From Tenuifilum thalassicum (lineage in GTDB: Bacteria; Bacteroidota; Bacteroidia; Bacteroidales; Tenuifilaceae), in assembly GCF_013265555.1 (NCBI RefSeq), contig NZ_CP041345.1:3131779-3195778 (forward strand): 64,000 nucleotides of DNA. The letters are read 5' to 3'. Shown one piece after another: positions 17,037 to 24,286 of the stretch. The first letter of the stretch is position 1. Each line of letters begins with the position of its first letter. The position numbers were made by a program, and so were the translations under genes. Under the pieces are notes generated by a model. That model was given only the letters and a program-made list of their open reading frames with translations, searched no databases and was not told the origin of the DNA.

Positions 17037-17810
17037 CTAAAGCTTAATACGATTTCTTTTACGACGATTAAAAGTTACGATTTCTTTATATCCTATTGAC
17101 TTTAAAAGACTTGCCGCCTCATCAAAATATTTTCCAATATTTTGTTCAACGTGAGCATCAGACCCAAGAGTGACTGGCACCTTGTAATGATGAAGCACTT
17201 CAAGAAAATCGACGGAAGGATAATATTCCGAACAGGGTTTGTCCTTTCCACTTGTATTTAGCTCAACAACCACATCACTCTCGCTAAATATTTTAGCTGT
17301 CTGCTCATAAATTGTTTTAAGTTTAAAGGAAGGATAAACGGCAAACTTTTTGGCTAAATCGGCATGGCCAATTATATCAAACATTCGTGTTTGAGCAGCC
17401 TCGCCAATTAAACGAAAATAGTTGCGGTAGAAATCATCAATATCAATTCCTGCGTACCCACTATAATCGGTATCAAAATTCCAATCACCTATAAAATGAA
17501 CCGATCCAATTACATAATCAAGAGGAAGCGAGTTTATTAGCTGTTGTGTCTCTAAAACCTTATCGGGAATATAATCGACCTCGGCACCAAAACGTATTGC
17601 AATCGAACTCGTTTTACGCTGAAGATGAGAGATTAGTTCAACTAGCGCTGGTAACTTCTGAAGATCCATAGCCCAACCAACAGGTTTTAGGGAGATATGG
17701 TCGCTGAAACCTATCTCGGATAATCCTGAAACCTTGGCTGAATAAACCATCTCATCGTGAGTATGGTGACCATCTGAAAAATTGGTATGTATATGATAAT
17801 CGGGAAACAT
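17037..17810 (-). CDS. hisJ: Histidinol-phosphatase, PHP family
   Basis: The product has 257 residues. PHP-domain metal motifs are visible in order: DYHIHTNFSDG (His6, His8), GFSDH near 37, GAEVDY, GSVHF, IGHADLAKK and the terminal GSDAH. The enzyme would dephosphorylate L-histidinol phosphate in histidine synthesis. Some PHP relatives act on other phosphoesters, and no other his genes are nearby, so the exact substrate is inferred. It lies 74 bp upstream of nadB on the same strand and divergent from the lysO pair. Confidence 0.85.
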   Translation of the reverse strand: MFPDYHIHTNFSDGHHTHDEMVYSAKVSGLSEIGFSDHISLKPVGWAMDLQKLPALVELISHLQRKTSSIAIRFGAEVDYIPDKVLETQQLINSLPLDYVIGSVHFIGDWNFDTDYSGYAGIDIDDFYRNYFRLIGEAAQTRMFDIIGHADLAKKFAVYPSFKLKTIYEQTAKIFSESDVVVELNTSGKDKPCSEYYPSVDFLEVLHHYKVPVTLGSDAHVEQNIGKYFDEAASLLKSIGYKEIVTFNRRKRNRIKL

Positions 17811-17893
17811 AGCTATTAAACAGTAATAAAGCCTATTTGTTTTACATCAAAATTACCATAATTATTACTATTATTGCCAAAAATTTTCAGAAA

Positions 17894-18166
17894 TTGGTAG
17901 TAGTAGTTTCTATAATGACTGTTGGTATTATTCTTGGATTTATTCTTAAATCGAAGAAGAAATTAGTACGCCTAAACGATAAGCTGGTTACCTATGCCAT
18001 ATACCTTTTACTTTTTATGTTGGGTATAAGCATTGGTTCTAACGAACAAATAATGAATTCGCTTAGTTCCTTGGGGTTAATTGCGCTTATTGTTACAACA
18101 GGTGGGGTTTTAGGGAGCATTGTTTTGGGCTTTATTACATATAGATTATTTTTCAAAAAGAGATGA
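17894..18166 (+). CDS. lysO: LysO-type lysine exporter, N-terminal half
   Basis: This short membrane protein has three hydrophobic helices and an LLLFMLGISIGSN motif, equivalent to the first half of a DUF340/LysO lysine exporter. The start is uncertain. The TTG at 17894 (90 residues) keeps the first membrane helix whole, the ATG at 17915 would shorten it, and a TTG at 17837 would add 19 residues. The stop overlaps the start of the second half (ATGA at 18163-18166), so the halves are translationally coupled. The two-gene form appears to be usual in Bacteroidota and is not necessarily a mutation. Confidence 0.75.
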   Translation: MVVVVSIMTVGIILGFILKSKKKLVRLNDKLVTYAIYLLLFMLGISIGSNEQIMNSLSSLGLIALIVTTGGVLGSIVLGFITYRLFFKKR

Positions 18167-18765
18167 AAGGGAGCATTATTATATTAGGTTTTTTTACTCT
18201 TGGCCTAGTGGTTGGTGTTTACACACCAGTTAACGAATGGTTAATGGGTATTGACTATAGTTCTCTTTCGCTTTACCTTCTTATGTTCTTAGTAGGCGTA
18301 AGCATTGGTGCCGACGAAAAAGCGCTAAAAGCGCTAAAAACCATGAATGCCAAGATTCTACTAATACCAATCACCACAATTATAGGAACTGCACTTGGAG
18401 TTTGGCTAATATCATTTTTCATATCCCGATTTTCAACTCAAGAACTATTAGCAGTAGGGGCTGGTTATGGATACTACAGCTTATCGAGCATTATTATCAC
18501 AAATATCCATAGCGATTCACTCGGGGTAGTAGCCTTACTATCAAATGTGATAAGAGAAATTACAACTCTCCTACTAGCTCCATTAATGGCATTATACTTT
18601 GGTAAAATAGCTCCAATCTGTTCTGGTGGAGCTACCAGCATGGACACAACCTTACCAATTATCACACAAGCATCGGGTAAAGAGTATGCCATTCCCTCGT
18701 TAATTCATGGTATTCTTCTCACCATATTGGTGCCATTTATTGTTACGTTTATATTATCACTATAA
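18163..18765 (+). CDS. lysO: LysO-type lysine exporter, C-terminal half
   Basis: The product has 200 residues and about six membrane helices. It repeats the LLMFLVGVSIGADE motif of the upstream half and then has the LysO core segments GAGYGYYSLSSI, LLSNVIREITTLLLAP, the conserved CSGGATSMDTTLPII loop and SLIHGILLTILVPF. In Escherichia coli LysO both halves are one chain that exports lysine and toxic lysine analogues. Here the two products presumably assemble. It starts inside the last codons of the N-terminal half. Confidence 0.85.
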   Translation: MKGSIIILGFFTLGLVVGVYTPVNEWLMGIDYSSLSLYLLMFLVGVSIGADEKALKALKTMNAKILLIPITTIIGTALGVWLISFFISRFSTQELLAVGAGYGYYSLSSIIITNIHSDSLGVVALLSNVIREITTLLLAPLMALYFGKIAPICSGGATSMDTTLPIITQASGKEYAIPSLIHGILLTILVPFIVTFILSL

Positions 18766-18777
18766 ATACCAACAACG

Positions 18778-19572
18778 ATGAAGATAAAAAATCTACTGGC
18801 AATAGCTGTCGCTTTTACTTTTCTGGCCTCCTGTGCAAATCGAAGCAAAGAGGAAAAGTACAACCACGACTACCTAATGTACGCAACCATTTGGTACCAG
18901 AACTCACCCGAGATGAAAGCCTTGTACTACCAAGGATTCAACATTGCAGGTGAACGTTTAAAACAGTTTTCGAAAATGAAAACTGCAAAACCAAAAGCTG
19001 TAGTTGTTGATATTGACGAAACCATGTTAAATAACTCACCCTTTCAGGCTCAGGAGATAATTGACAACAAGGGATATTCAAAAGAGTTCTGGAACGAATG
19101 GTGTAAACTTGCAAAAGCCGAAGCTACACCCGGTGCGGTAGAATTCAGCAAGCTTTGCGACTCGCTCGGCATTACACTTTTTTACATTAGCAACCGAAGC
19201 GTAACCCAATTTGATGCCACACTTCGTAACCTAGATTCTTTAGGTTTTGCCTATGCCAAACCTGAATATCTTATTCTTAAAGATGCTGAAAGCAGCAAAA
19301 AAGCCCGCCGAGCAAAAGTTACTGAAAACTATGAAATAGTTCTTTTAATAGGCGATAACCTTGATGATTTCTCTGAAATCTTTGAAAACAGAGCTAGCCA
19401 ATGGGGTACAAAAACCGTTGATGAGTTCAAAAAAGAGTTTGGTAATCGCTACATTATTCTACCCAATCCAATGTATGGTTCATGGGAAAAGAATATTTAT
19501 ACAAAACAGGATACCCTACCTGCCCAAAGGGATAGTGCAAGGCGTTCGGTACTAAAAGGTTTTAGTTTATAA
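18778..19572 (+). CDS. Lipoprotein e(P4)-family 5'-nucleotidase / acid phosphatase
   Basis: The product has 264 residues. A lipoprotein signal (FLASC, lipidated Cys19) places it in an envelope membrane. The HAD catalytic motifs are all present: VVVDIDETML (nucleophile Asp78, Asp80), FYISNR near 136-140 and IGDNLDDF near 191-198. In Haemophilus the relative e(P4) dephosphorylates nucleotides such as NMN and helps NAD salvage. A similar role with nadB in the neighbourhood is attractive but inferred. It starts 12 bp after lysO, and no obvious terminator separates it from the tRNA promoter. Confidence 0.9.
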   Translation: MKIKNLLAIAVAFTFLASCANRSKEEKYNHDYLMYATIWYQNSPEMKALYYQGFNIAGERLKQFSKMKTAKPKAVVVDIDETMLNNSPFQAQEIIDNKGYSKEFWNEWCKLAKAEATPGAVEFSKLCDSLGITLFYISNRSVTQFDATLRNLDSLGFAYAKPEYLILKDAESSKKARRAKVTENYEIVLLIGDNLDDFSEIFENRASQWGTKTVDEFKKEFGNRYIILPNPMYGSWEKNIYTKQDTLPAQRDSARRSVLKGFSL

Positions 19573-19631
19573 AATTTTTGGCTGTCGTAATTAAATCGAA
19601 AAAAATTTTACGACAACTAGTTTTTTCATTG

Positions 19632-19663
19632 TTTGTAAAAATTTCTTTTTTTAACTATCTTTG
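19632..19663 (+). promoter_or_regulatory. Promoter of tRNA-Arg, TTTG-N20-TAnnTTTG
   Basis: TTTG at 19632-19635 and TATCTTTG at 19656-19663 are 20 bp apart, both matching the Bacteroidota housekeeping consensus. The expected start (about 19670) is just before the tRNA. Confidence 0.75.
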
Positions 19664-19673
19664 CAAACTGAAT

Positions 19674-19745
19674 GGCCTTATAGTTCAAGGGATAGAACGG
19701 AAGTTTCCTAAACTTTAGATCCAGGTTCGAGTCCTGGTAAGGCCA
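19674..19745 (+). tRNA. tRNA-Arg (anticodon CCU)
   Basis: The cloverleaf closes completely. The acceptor is GGCCTTA/TAAGGCC, the D stem GTTC/GAAC, the anticodon stem GAAGT/ACTTT around loop TTCCTAA, the 4-nt variable loop AGAT and the T stem CCAGG/CCTGG around TTCGAGT. The anticodon is CCU, which reads the arginine codon AGG. The 3' CCA is not encoded. A hairpin terminator follows immediately. Confidence 0.95.
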
Positions 19746-19746
19746 C

Positions 19747-19773
19747 AAAAGGGGAATTGCTTCCCCTTTTTTT
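19747..19773 (+). terminator. Rho-independent terminator of tRNA-Arg
   Basis: AAAAGGGGAA pairs with TTCCCCTTTT across a TTGC loop, followed by a T run. Confidence 0.9.
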
Positions 19774-19875
19774 ATTTTTCAGCCCCTTTGTCAAGTAAAT
19801 ATTTTTAACAAAACTTGCATTTAAAATTTCATTGCATTAATTTTATGCCGTATTTAATTACATATTGTAACTTTT

Positions 19876-20361
19876 ATGTCGGAAAAGTATAAAGTTGATG
19901 CAATAGACCAAAAGATACTATCGTATCTGGTAAAGAATGCCCGAATGCCATTCCTTGAGATTGCTCGCGAATGCGGGATTTCGGGGGCTGCCATACACCA
20001 GCGGGTAAAAAAGATGGAAGAAGCTGGTATTATTGCTGGCTCTAGCATGGTAGTAAAGCCAAAAGCGCTTGGGTTTGATGTGTGCGCATTTGTTGGGGTT
20101 CAACTTGTATCAACAAACCAGTATCCTGGTGTAATAGAAGCGCTTAAACTTATGCCCGAAGTGGTAGAATGTCATTTTATTACTGGCGAATATGCGCTTT
20201 TACTCAAGATGTTTTGTCGCGATAATGAGCATTTGATGGATGTGCTGGTAAATACCATTCAAAATATACCCGGCATTTCAAGAACCGAAACGTTCATCTC
20301 TCTCGACCAGGCAATTGAACGACCCGTTTATGTTAAAGACAAAAGCGTAGTTAGTGGATAA
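19876..20361 (+). CDS. Lrp/AsnC family transcriptional regulator
   Basis: The product has 161 residues, the family's usual size. The N-terminal winged helix-turn-helix is clear (AIDQKILSYLVKNARMPFLE, then CGISGAAIHQRVKKMEEAGII, residues 9-55). The C-terminal RAM/AsnC effector domain follows (VKPKALGFDVCAFVGVQL, then CHFITGEYALLLKMFCRD). Such proteins form dimers to octamers that sense amino acids and control amino-acid or energy metabolism. The effector is unknown. Its neighbours give no obvious target, although the lysine exporter is 1 kb upstream. It is monocistronic with its own terminator. Confidence 0.92.
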   Translation: MSEKYKVDAIDQKILSYLVKNARMPFLEIARECGISGAAIHQRVKKMEEAGIIAGSSMVVKPKALGFDVCAFVGVQLVSTNQYPGVIEALKLMPEVVECHFITGEYALLLKMFCRDNEHLMDVLVNTIQNIPGISRTETFISLDQAIERPVYVKDKSVVSG

Positions 20362-20363
20362 AC

Positions 20364-20393
20364 AAAAGGCTGAACGAATTGTTCAGCCTTTTT
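20364..20393. terminator. Strong hairpin terminator, bidirectional
   Basis: AAAAGGCTGAAC pairs with GTTCAGCCTTTT across GAATT, with Ts after. It lies between the lrp-like gene and the convergent small acidic-tail protein. Confidence 0.9.
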
Positions 20394-20416
20394 ACCTTTC
20401 ACTTTTTTAATTTTAT

Positions 20417-20644
20417 TTAGAAATCTTCGTCATCTTCATCATAGGCATCATCATCAAAATAGTTTTCAAACGAATCTCTAAGATCAAAATCTTCAAGATC
20501 TTCTAGCTCATCAATTTCATCGTAAAATGAACGCTTTAAATTCTTTTCCTTCTTTACAGGTTTCAGCTTTTTAGCTCTCTTCAGCTCGTCGGAATCGAAA
20601 GAATCATTCTTTACGGATTTCCGGAAATCCTTCTTTGACTTCAT
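20417..20644 (-). CDS. Small bipolar-charge protein of unknown function
   Basis: The product has 75 residues from the ATG at 20644 (a GTG one codon upstream is also possible). The first 40 residues are very rich in Lys/Arg and the last 35 are almost entirely Asp/Glu, ending in DDDAYDEDDEDF. It is likely disordered and might neutralise itself or bridge nucleic acid and a basic protein, but there is no recognised domain. Its own terminator downstream and 230 bp of upstream space suggest a real transcription unit. I do not recognise a family. Confidence 0.6.
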   Translation of the reverse strand: MKSKKDFRKSVKNDSFDSDELKRAKKLKPVKKEKNLKRSFYDEIDELEDLEDFDLRDSFENYFDDDAYDEDDEDF

Positions 20645-20869
20645 CACAAGACAAATTAAGATGTTTTTAGTTTTGTTTTAAAATTTTACGGTTTAACATA
20701 AATCTTGCAATTGCAAGTTTATATATTTTTTTGTTTAGTACAACTTGTCGGGATATTTTAAGTGACTTTTTTTGTAAATTGATAATTACACGCCATTAAG
20801 TATGAATTATATCGGGTAAATTGTAATCTTTGAACCTGCAATAACCTTTTTTCTAATTTTTATATTACA

Positions 20870-20877
20870 TACATTTG
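20870..20877 (+). promoter_or_regulatory. -7 box of the AEC transporter gene
   Basis: TACATTTG matches TAnnTTTG exactly. It contains the TTG at 20875, so that codon cannot be the translation start if this box is used. This supports the ATG at 20896. Confidence 0.55.
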
Positions 20878-20895
20878 TACGATAAATATAGCAAA

Positions 20896-21846
20896 ATGGG
20901 TTCAGAAATCATCATTCATCAGCTTTTAATTTTTGGAGTTTTAATTGTTGTTGGGGCTATTGGCTCCTACTCTGGAATTATTACCGAAAAGGCTAAAGAT
21001 TTTCTTTCGCGTTTTATCATAGATATAACCCTACCCTGCCTTATTTTTTCAACTTTTGCAAGAATCGATAGCAACTCTCAGCTTCTTATAAATGGGGGGT
21101 TAGTTTTTGCATTCACCTTTGTAAACCTATTTTTAGCATTTGTTGTTGGTTCTGCATCTTCTAAACTCCAAGGGCTAAACAAGGGAAATTCAACTATACA
21201 TACTCTTCACACCATGTTCGGTAACATTGTATTCCTTGGTTACCCCCTATTTGATGCACTTTTCCCTGGCGGTATTGGTATTTTTTATGCAGCGGCTTAC
21301 CAACTTGCCTCTAATTCTGTCACCTTTACTTATGGTATCTACCGTTTAAGCTCTGGTACTAACAAATCGAGCTTTAAGCGACTAATGAACATTAACACCA
21401 TCGCCCTACTTATCGGATTTGGAATAACCGCATTTAAAATTCCAGTTCCATCGTTTTTAATAGATGCATTAAGCGGTTTAGGGAAAGCAACAAGTCCCCT
21501 ATCGATGGTTTATATTGGCGCTTTACTTATGGGAATTGGTATTCGAAAATCGGTTAAACACTGGAGCATTTATATTCTCAGCTTCGTTAAACTTTTACTC
21601 CTTCCAATAGCTGCAGGTTTCTTGTACATGTTTATAGTTAAAACTTTCAACTTGAACATGTCGCGCGAGGCATTTATTGTACTTGTAATGGAAATGGCAA
21701 TGCCATGCCAAACCATTGTGGTTGTAATGAGCAGGCGATATGGTGGAAACTACCAGCTTGCAGCAGGAAATCTTTTTGTTACCACCATACTTAGCATATT
21801 AACACTACCTGCTATTTACTTCTTTCTGAACTACCTGCTTGGATAG
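20896..21846 (+). CDS. AEC (auxin efflux carrier) family transporter
   Basis: The product has 316 residues from the ATG at 20896. It has about ten hydrophobic helices in two repeats of five. Family landmarks are FIIDITLPCLIFSTFARI, GNIVFLGYPLFDALF, a central loop and EMAMPCQTIVVVMSRRYGG with a conserved Pro-Cys. Bacterial AEC proteins move organic acids such as malate or malonate; the substrate here is unknown. It stands alone and converges on the yceI-like gene with a single base between the two stops. Confidence 0.88.
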   Translation: MGSEIIIHQLLIFGVLIVVGAIGSYSGIITEKAKDFLSRFIIDITLPCLIFSTFARIDSNSQLLINGGLVFAFTFVNLFLAFVVGSASSKLQGLNKGNSTIHTLHTMFGNIVFLGYPLFDALFPGGIGIFYAAAYQLASNSVTFTYGIYRLSSGTNKSSFKRLMNINTIALLIGFGITAFKIPVPSFLIDALSGLGKATSPLSMVYIGALLMGIGIRKSVKHWSIYILSFVKLLLLPIAAGFLYMFIVKTFNLNMSREAFIVLVMEMAMPCQTIVVVMSRRYGGNYQLAAGNLFVTTILSILTLPAIYFFLNYLLG

Positions 21847-21847
21847 C

Positions 21848-22408
21848 TTATTTAACAACTAGTTTTACTTCTATTGTAAACTCATCATAAATCATCTTAT
21901 CGCCTAAACCTTCAAAGAATTTACCAGAACCATACCTTACATTGTAAAGAGTTCTATCAACCGTAATCTTTGATGAATAGGTGTTACCATTCTTAACAAC
22001 CTCAAAGGATATGGGATGGGTTATGCCTTTAATTGTTAAATCTGCTGTTACCTTTGCCTTATTGTTCTGAAACTTTTCTGATTTCAAATTGCTTAATAAG
22101 GCAACCTTGTATGTTCCTACAGTAAAAAAATCGTCGGATTTTAGATGGTCAATAAGCTTTTTATTCCACTCTGGACTCTCTAAATCCTCATTGGTAATGG
22201 ATTCCATATCGATGACAAAATTGCCTCCGGCTATCATACCATCGCGAATTACAAGTTTTCCCTCCTTAAGTTTCACCTGCCCATAGTGTTCACCTGTTAC
22301 CTTCTTGGCATTCCACTTTAAGGTTGAACTATGAACATCGGCAATAAACTCCTGCGACCAAGCAGCTGTGCTGATTAGGAGTGCTGTTAGAATTGATAAG
22401 TATTTCAT
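21848..22408 (-). CDS. YceI family periplasmic protein
   Basis: The product has 186 residues with a signal peptide (1-18, cut before QEFIAD). The YceI lipocalin-like barrel follows, with SSTLKWNAKKVTG, GGNFVIDMESITNED, HLKSDDFF and the late LTIKGITHPISFEV and RTLYNVRYGSG segments. The fold binds long isoprenoid or fatty chains in known structures. A role in stress or quinone handling is common in the family, but the ligand here is unknown. The gene stands alone. Confidence 0.93.
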   Translation of the reverse strand: MKYLSILTALLISTAAWSQEFIADVHSSTLKWNAKKVTGEHYGQVKLKEGKLVIRDGMIAGGNFVIDMESITNEDLESPEWNKKLIDHLKSDDFFTVGTYKVALLSNLKSEKFQNNKAKVTADLTIKGITHPISFEVVKNGNTYSSKITVDRTLYNVRYGSGKFFEGLGDKMIYDEFTIEVKLVVK

Positions 22409-22494
22409 ATTTAATAATTTTGATTATAATACACTAACAATCAAAGAGTAAAATTGTTTTTATATCTTAGCAAGTTGTATTAATCTTTAATAAA

Positions 22495-22950
22495 ATGCGA
22501 ATAGTAATTCAAAGAGTTAGCAGTGCAAGTGTTAGCGTTGATGGAAAAATAACAGGAAAAATAGACAATGGGTTGCTCATTCTAGCAGGCTTTGAGCATG
22601 CCGATACCCACGAAGACCTTGAATGGATGGTGGGTAAAATTACCCGTTTAAGAATTTTCAACGATAACGAGGGCGTAATGAACTTAAGTGTAATGGATGT
22701 TAATGGCGATATTCTTGTAGTTAGTCAATTTACCCTACATGCAAAGACTAAAAAAGGCAATAGGCCCTCCTATGTTAACGCAGCACCTTCCAACATTTCC
22801 ATCCCCCTTTACGAGAAATTTATAGAGATGTTAGAAGATTCCATTGGTAAAAAGGTTGAACAGGGTGTTTTTGGTGCAATGATGGATGTTAGCCTGGTAA
22901 ATTCAGGCCCCGTAACAATTATTATCGATTCAAAAAATAGAGATTTATGA
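22495..22950 (+). CDS. dtd: D-aminoacyl-tRNA deacylase
   Basis: The product has 151 residues. It hydrolyses D-aminoacyl-tRNA (and Gly-tRNA-Ala), keeping D-amino acids out of proteins. Both active-site motifs are intact: SQFT at 77-80 and NSGPVT at 136-141, the latter carrying the Gly-cisPro pair. The gene overlaps the next one by 4 bp (ATGA), so translation is coupled. It starts a three-gene operon with mazG-like and deoC genes, all dealing with damaged or surplus building blocks. Confidence 0.96.
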   Translation: MRIVIQRVSSASVSVDGKITGKIDNGLLILAGFEHADTHEDLEWMVGKITRLRIFNDNEGVMNLSVMDVNGDILVVSQFTLHAKTKKGNRPSYVNAAPSNISIPLYEKFIEMLEDSIGKKVEQGVFGAMMDVSLVNSGPVTIIIDSKNRDL

Positions 22951-23282
22951 CAGAATTAACGCTTAACGAGGCACAAAAGCTGGTTGACGAATGGATTCAG
23001 ACTAAAGGTGTTCGATACTTCAACGAGCTAACAAATATGACCCTTTTAATGGAAGAAGTTGGTGAGCTTGCACGCATAATGGCTCGCAGGTATGGAGAAC
23101 AATCGTTCAAAGATGGCGAAACCGACCACGACCCAACTCCTGAAATGGCAGATATCCTTTTCGTTTTAATCTGCCTTGCAAATCAAACGGGTGTGAACCT
23201 TAACAAAGCCCTACTTGAAAGTATTGAGAAAAAAACAAAACGCGATGCAGAGCGTCATCTTCGCAACAGCAAATTATTGTAA
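22947..23282 (+). CDS. MazG-like nucleotide pyrophosphohydrolase
   Basis: The product has 111 residues. The all-alpha NTP pyrophosphatase motifs are seen as EEVGELAR (Glu36, Glu37, Glu40) and EMADILFVL (Glu66, Asp69), which bind magnesium. Such single-domain enzymes cleave (d)NTPs, often non-canonical ones, to monophosphate and pyrophosphate. A house-cleaning role fits its coupling to dtd. The stop codon overlaps a TAnnTTTG box for deoC at 23280-23287. Confidence 0.85.
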   Translation: MTELTLNEAQKLVDEWIQTKGVRYFNELTNMTLLMEEVGELARIMARRYGEQSFKDGETDHDPTPEMADILFVLICLANQTGVNLNKALLESIEKKTKRDAERHLRNSKLL

Positions 23283-23287
23283 CTTTG
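23280..23287 (+). promoter_or_regulatory. Possible internal promoter for deoC
   Basis: TAACTTTG matches TAnnTTTG and lies 29 bp before the deoC ATG, overlapping the previous stop codon. No clear -33 partner is seen. Confidence 0.35.
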
Positions 23288-23315
23288 TAATTCAAATCAT
23301 AAAATATAATTCACT

Positions 23316-24215
23316 ATGGAACTTTCATTTGAAGATAAATTCAACATTGAGGTTGATGAGCTAGAGGTTGAAAAAGCCATAAATAGGTTTAAAGATATTG
23401 CCCAATCGCGTAAAAGCGATATAGAAGTTTTAAAGAAATGCTTTAGCATGATAGACCTTACCACCCTCAACGCAACCGATGGCTATGAGCGCGGTAAACT
23501 TTTTGCTGAAAAGGTAAGCCAATTCCCCGACCAGTTTCCAGGCATGCCAAACGTTGCTGCCATTTGCGTTTACCCTTCGTTAGTTTCTGCCGTTAAGGAA
23601 AATCTTTCAGCCCCAAATGTTAGCATTGCTTCAGTTGCTGCAGGATTCCCAGCATCGCAAACATTTCTTGAAATAAAACTATCGGAATGCGAAATGGCTC
23701 TTGAACATGGGGCCAATGAGCTTGATGTTGTTATTTCGGTTGGTTCATTCCTCGAAGGCGATTACTATACTGTTTTTAGCGAGCTGCAACAAATTAAAGA
23801 GGTTGCCGGCGATGCAAAGGTTAAAGTTATCCTTGAAACTGGAGCACTAACTTCGTTAGATGAAATTAAACTAGCTTCATTCTTGGCAATGGAAGCTGGC
23901 GCCGACTTTATTAAAACCTCTACAGGAAAACTTGAGCCAGCAGCAACACCTGAAGCAGTTTATGTAATGTGCACAGCCATAAAGGAGTATTACGATAAAA
24001 CAGGGAAAAAAGTAGGTATGAAACCTGCTGGTGGCGTATCAAACTCTTACGATGCTGCTCTTTTCTATACCATTGCAGAACAAGTTTTGGGACAAGAATG
24101 GCTATATCCAGGTTTGTTCCGATTTGGAACAAGTCGTCTTGCCGATGTGCTTTTAAGTGATATTATTGGAAAGGAAGTAAAGTACTTTAGTACTTCTTCA
24201 ACAGCAAAGTATTAG
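23316..24215 (+). CDS. deoC: Deoxyribose-phosphate aldolase
   Basis: The product has 299 residues. It cleaves 2-deoxyribose-5-phosphate to glyceraldehyde-3-phosphate and acetaldehyde. The class I aldolase residues are present: Asp137 in ANELDVVISVG, the Schiff-base Lys200 in FIKTSTGK and Lys236 in VGMKPAGG. About 45 extra N-terminal residues precede the barrel compared with short enzymes. Position after dtd and the MazG-like gene suggests one nucleotide and aminoacyl-tRNA housekeeping transcript, closed by the terminator at 24241. Confidence 0.95.
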   Translation: MELSFEDKFNIEVDELEVEKAINRFKDIAQSRKSDIEVLKKCFSMIDLTTLNATDGYERGKLFAEKVSQFPDQFPGMPNVAAICVYPSLVSAVKENLSAPNVSIASVAAGFPASQTFLEIKLSECEMALEHGANELDVVISVGSFLEGDYYTVFSELQQIKEVAGDAKVKVILETGALTSLDEIKLASFLAMEAGADFIKTSTGKLEPAATPEAVYVMCTAIKEYYDKTGKKVGMKPAGGVSNSYDAALFYTIAEQVLGQEWLYPGLFRFGTSRLADVLLSDIIGKEVKYFSTSSTAKY

Positions 24216-24240
24216 AAATTATTTTGAACTTAAAAAAGAT

Positions 24241-24271
24241 AAGGGTGCCCGAATCAGAGCACCCTTTTTTA
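24241..24271. terminator. Hairpin terminator after deoC
   Basis: AAGGGTGC (24241-24248) pairs with GCACCCTT (24259-24266), followed by T6. It lies between convergent genes. Confidence 0.9.
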
Positions 24272-24286
24272 TCTTTATAAAATTCT

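Noticed and set aside
20875..20895. TTG start for the AEC transporter
   Set aside because: The codon lies within the TAnnTTTG box itself, so it would not be in the mRNA.
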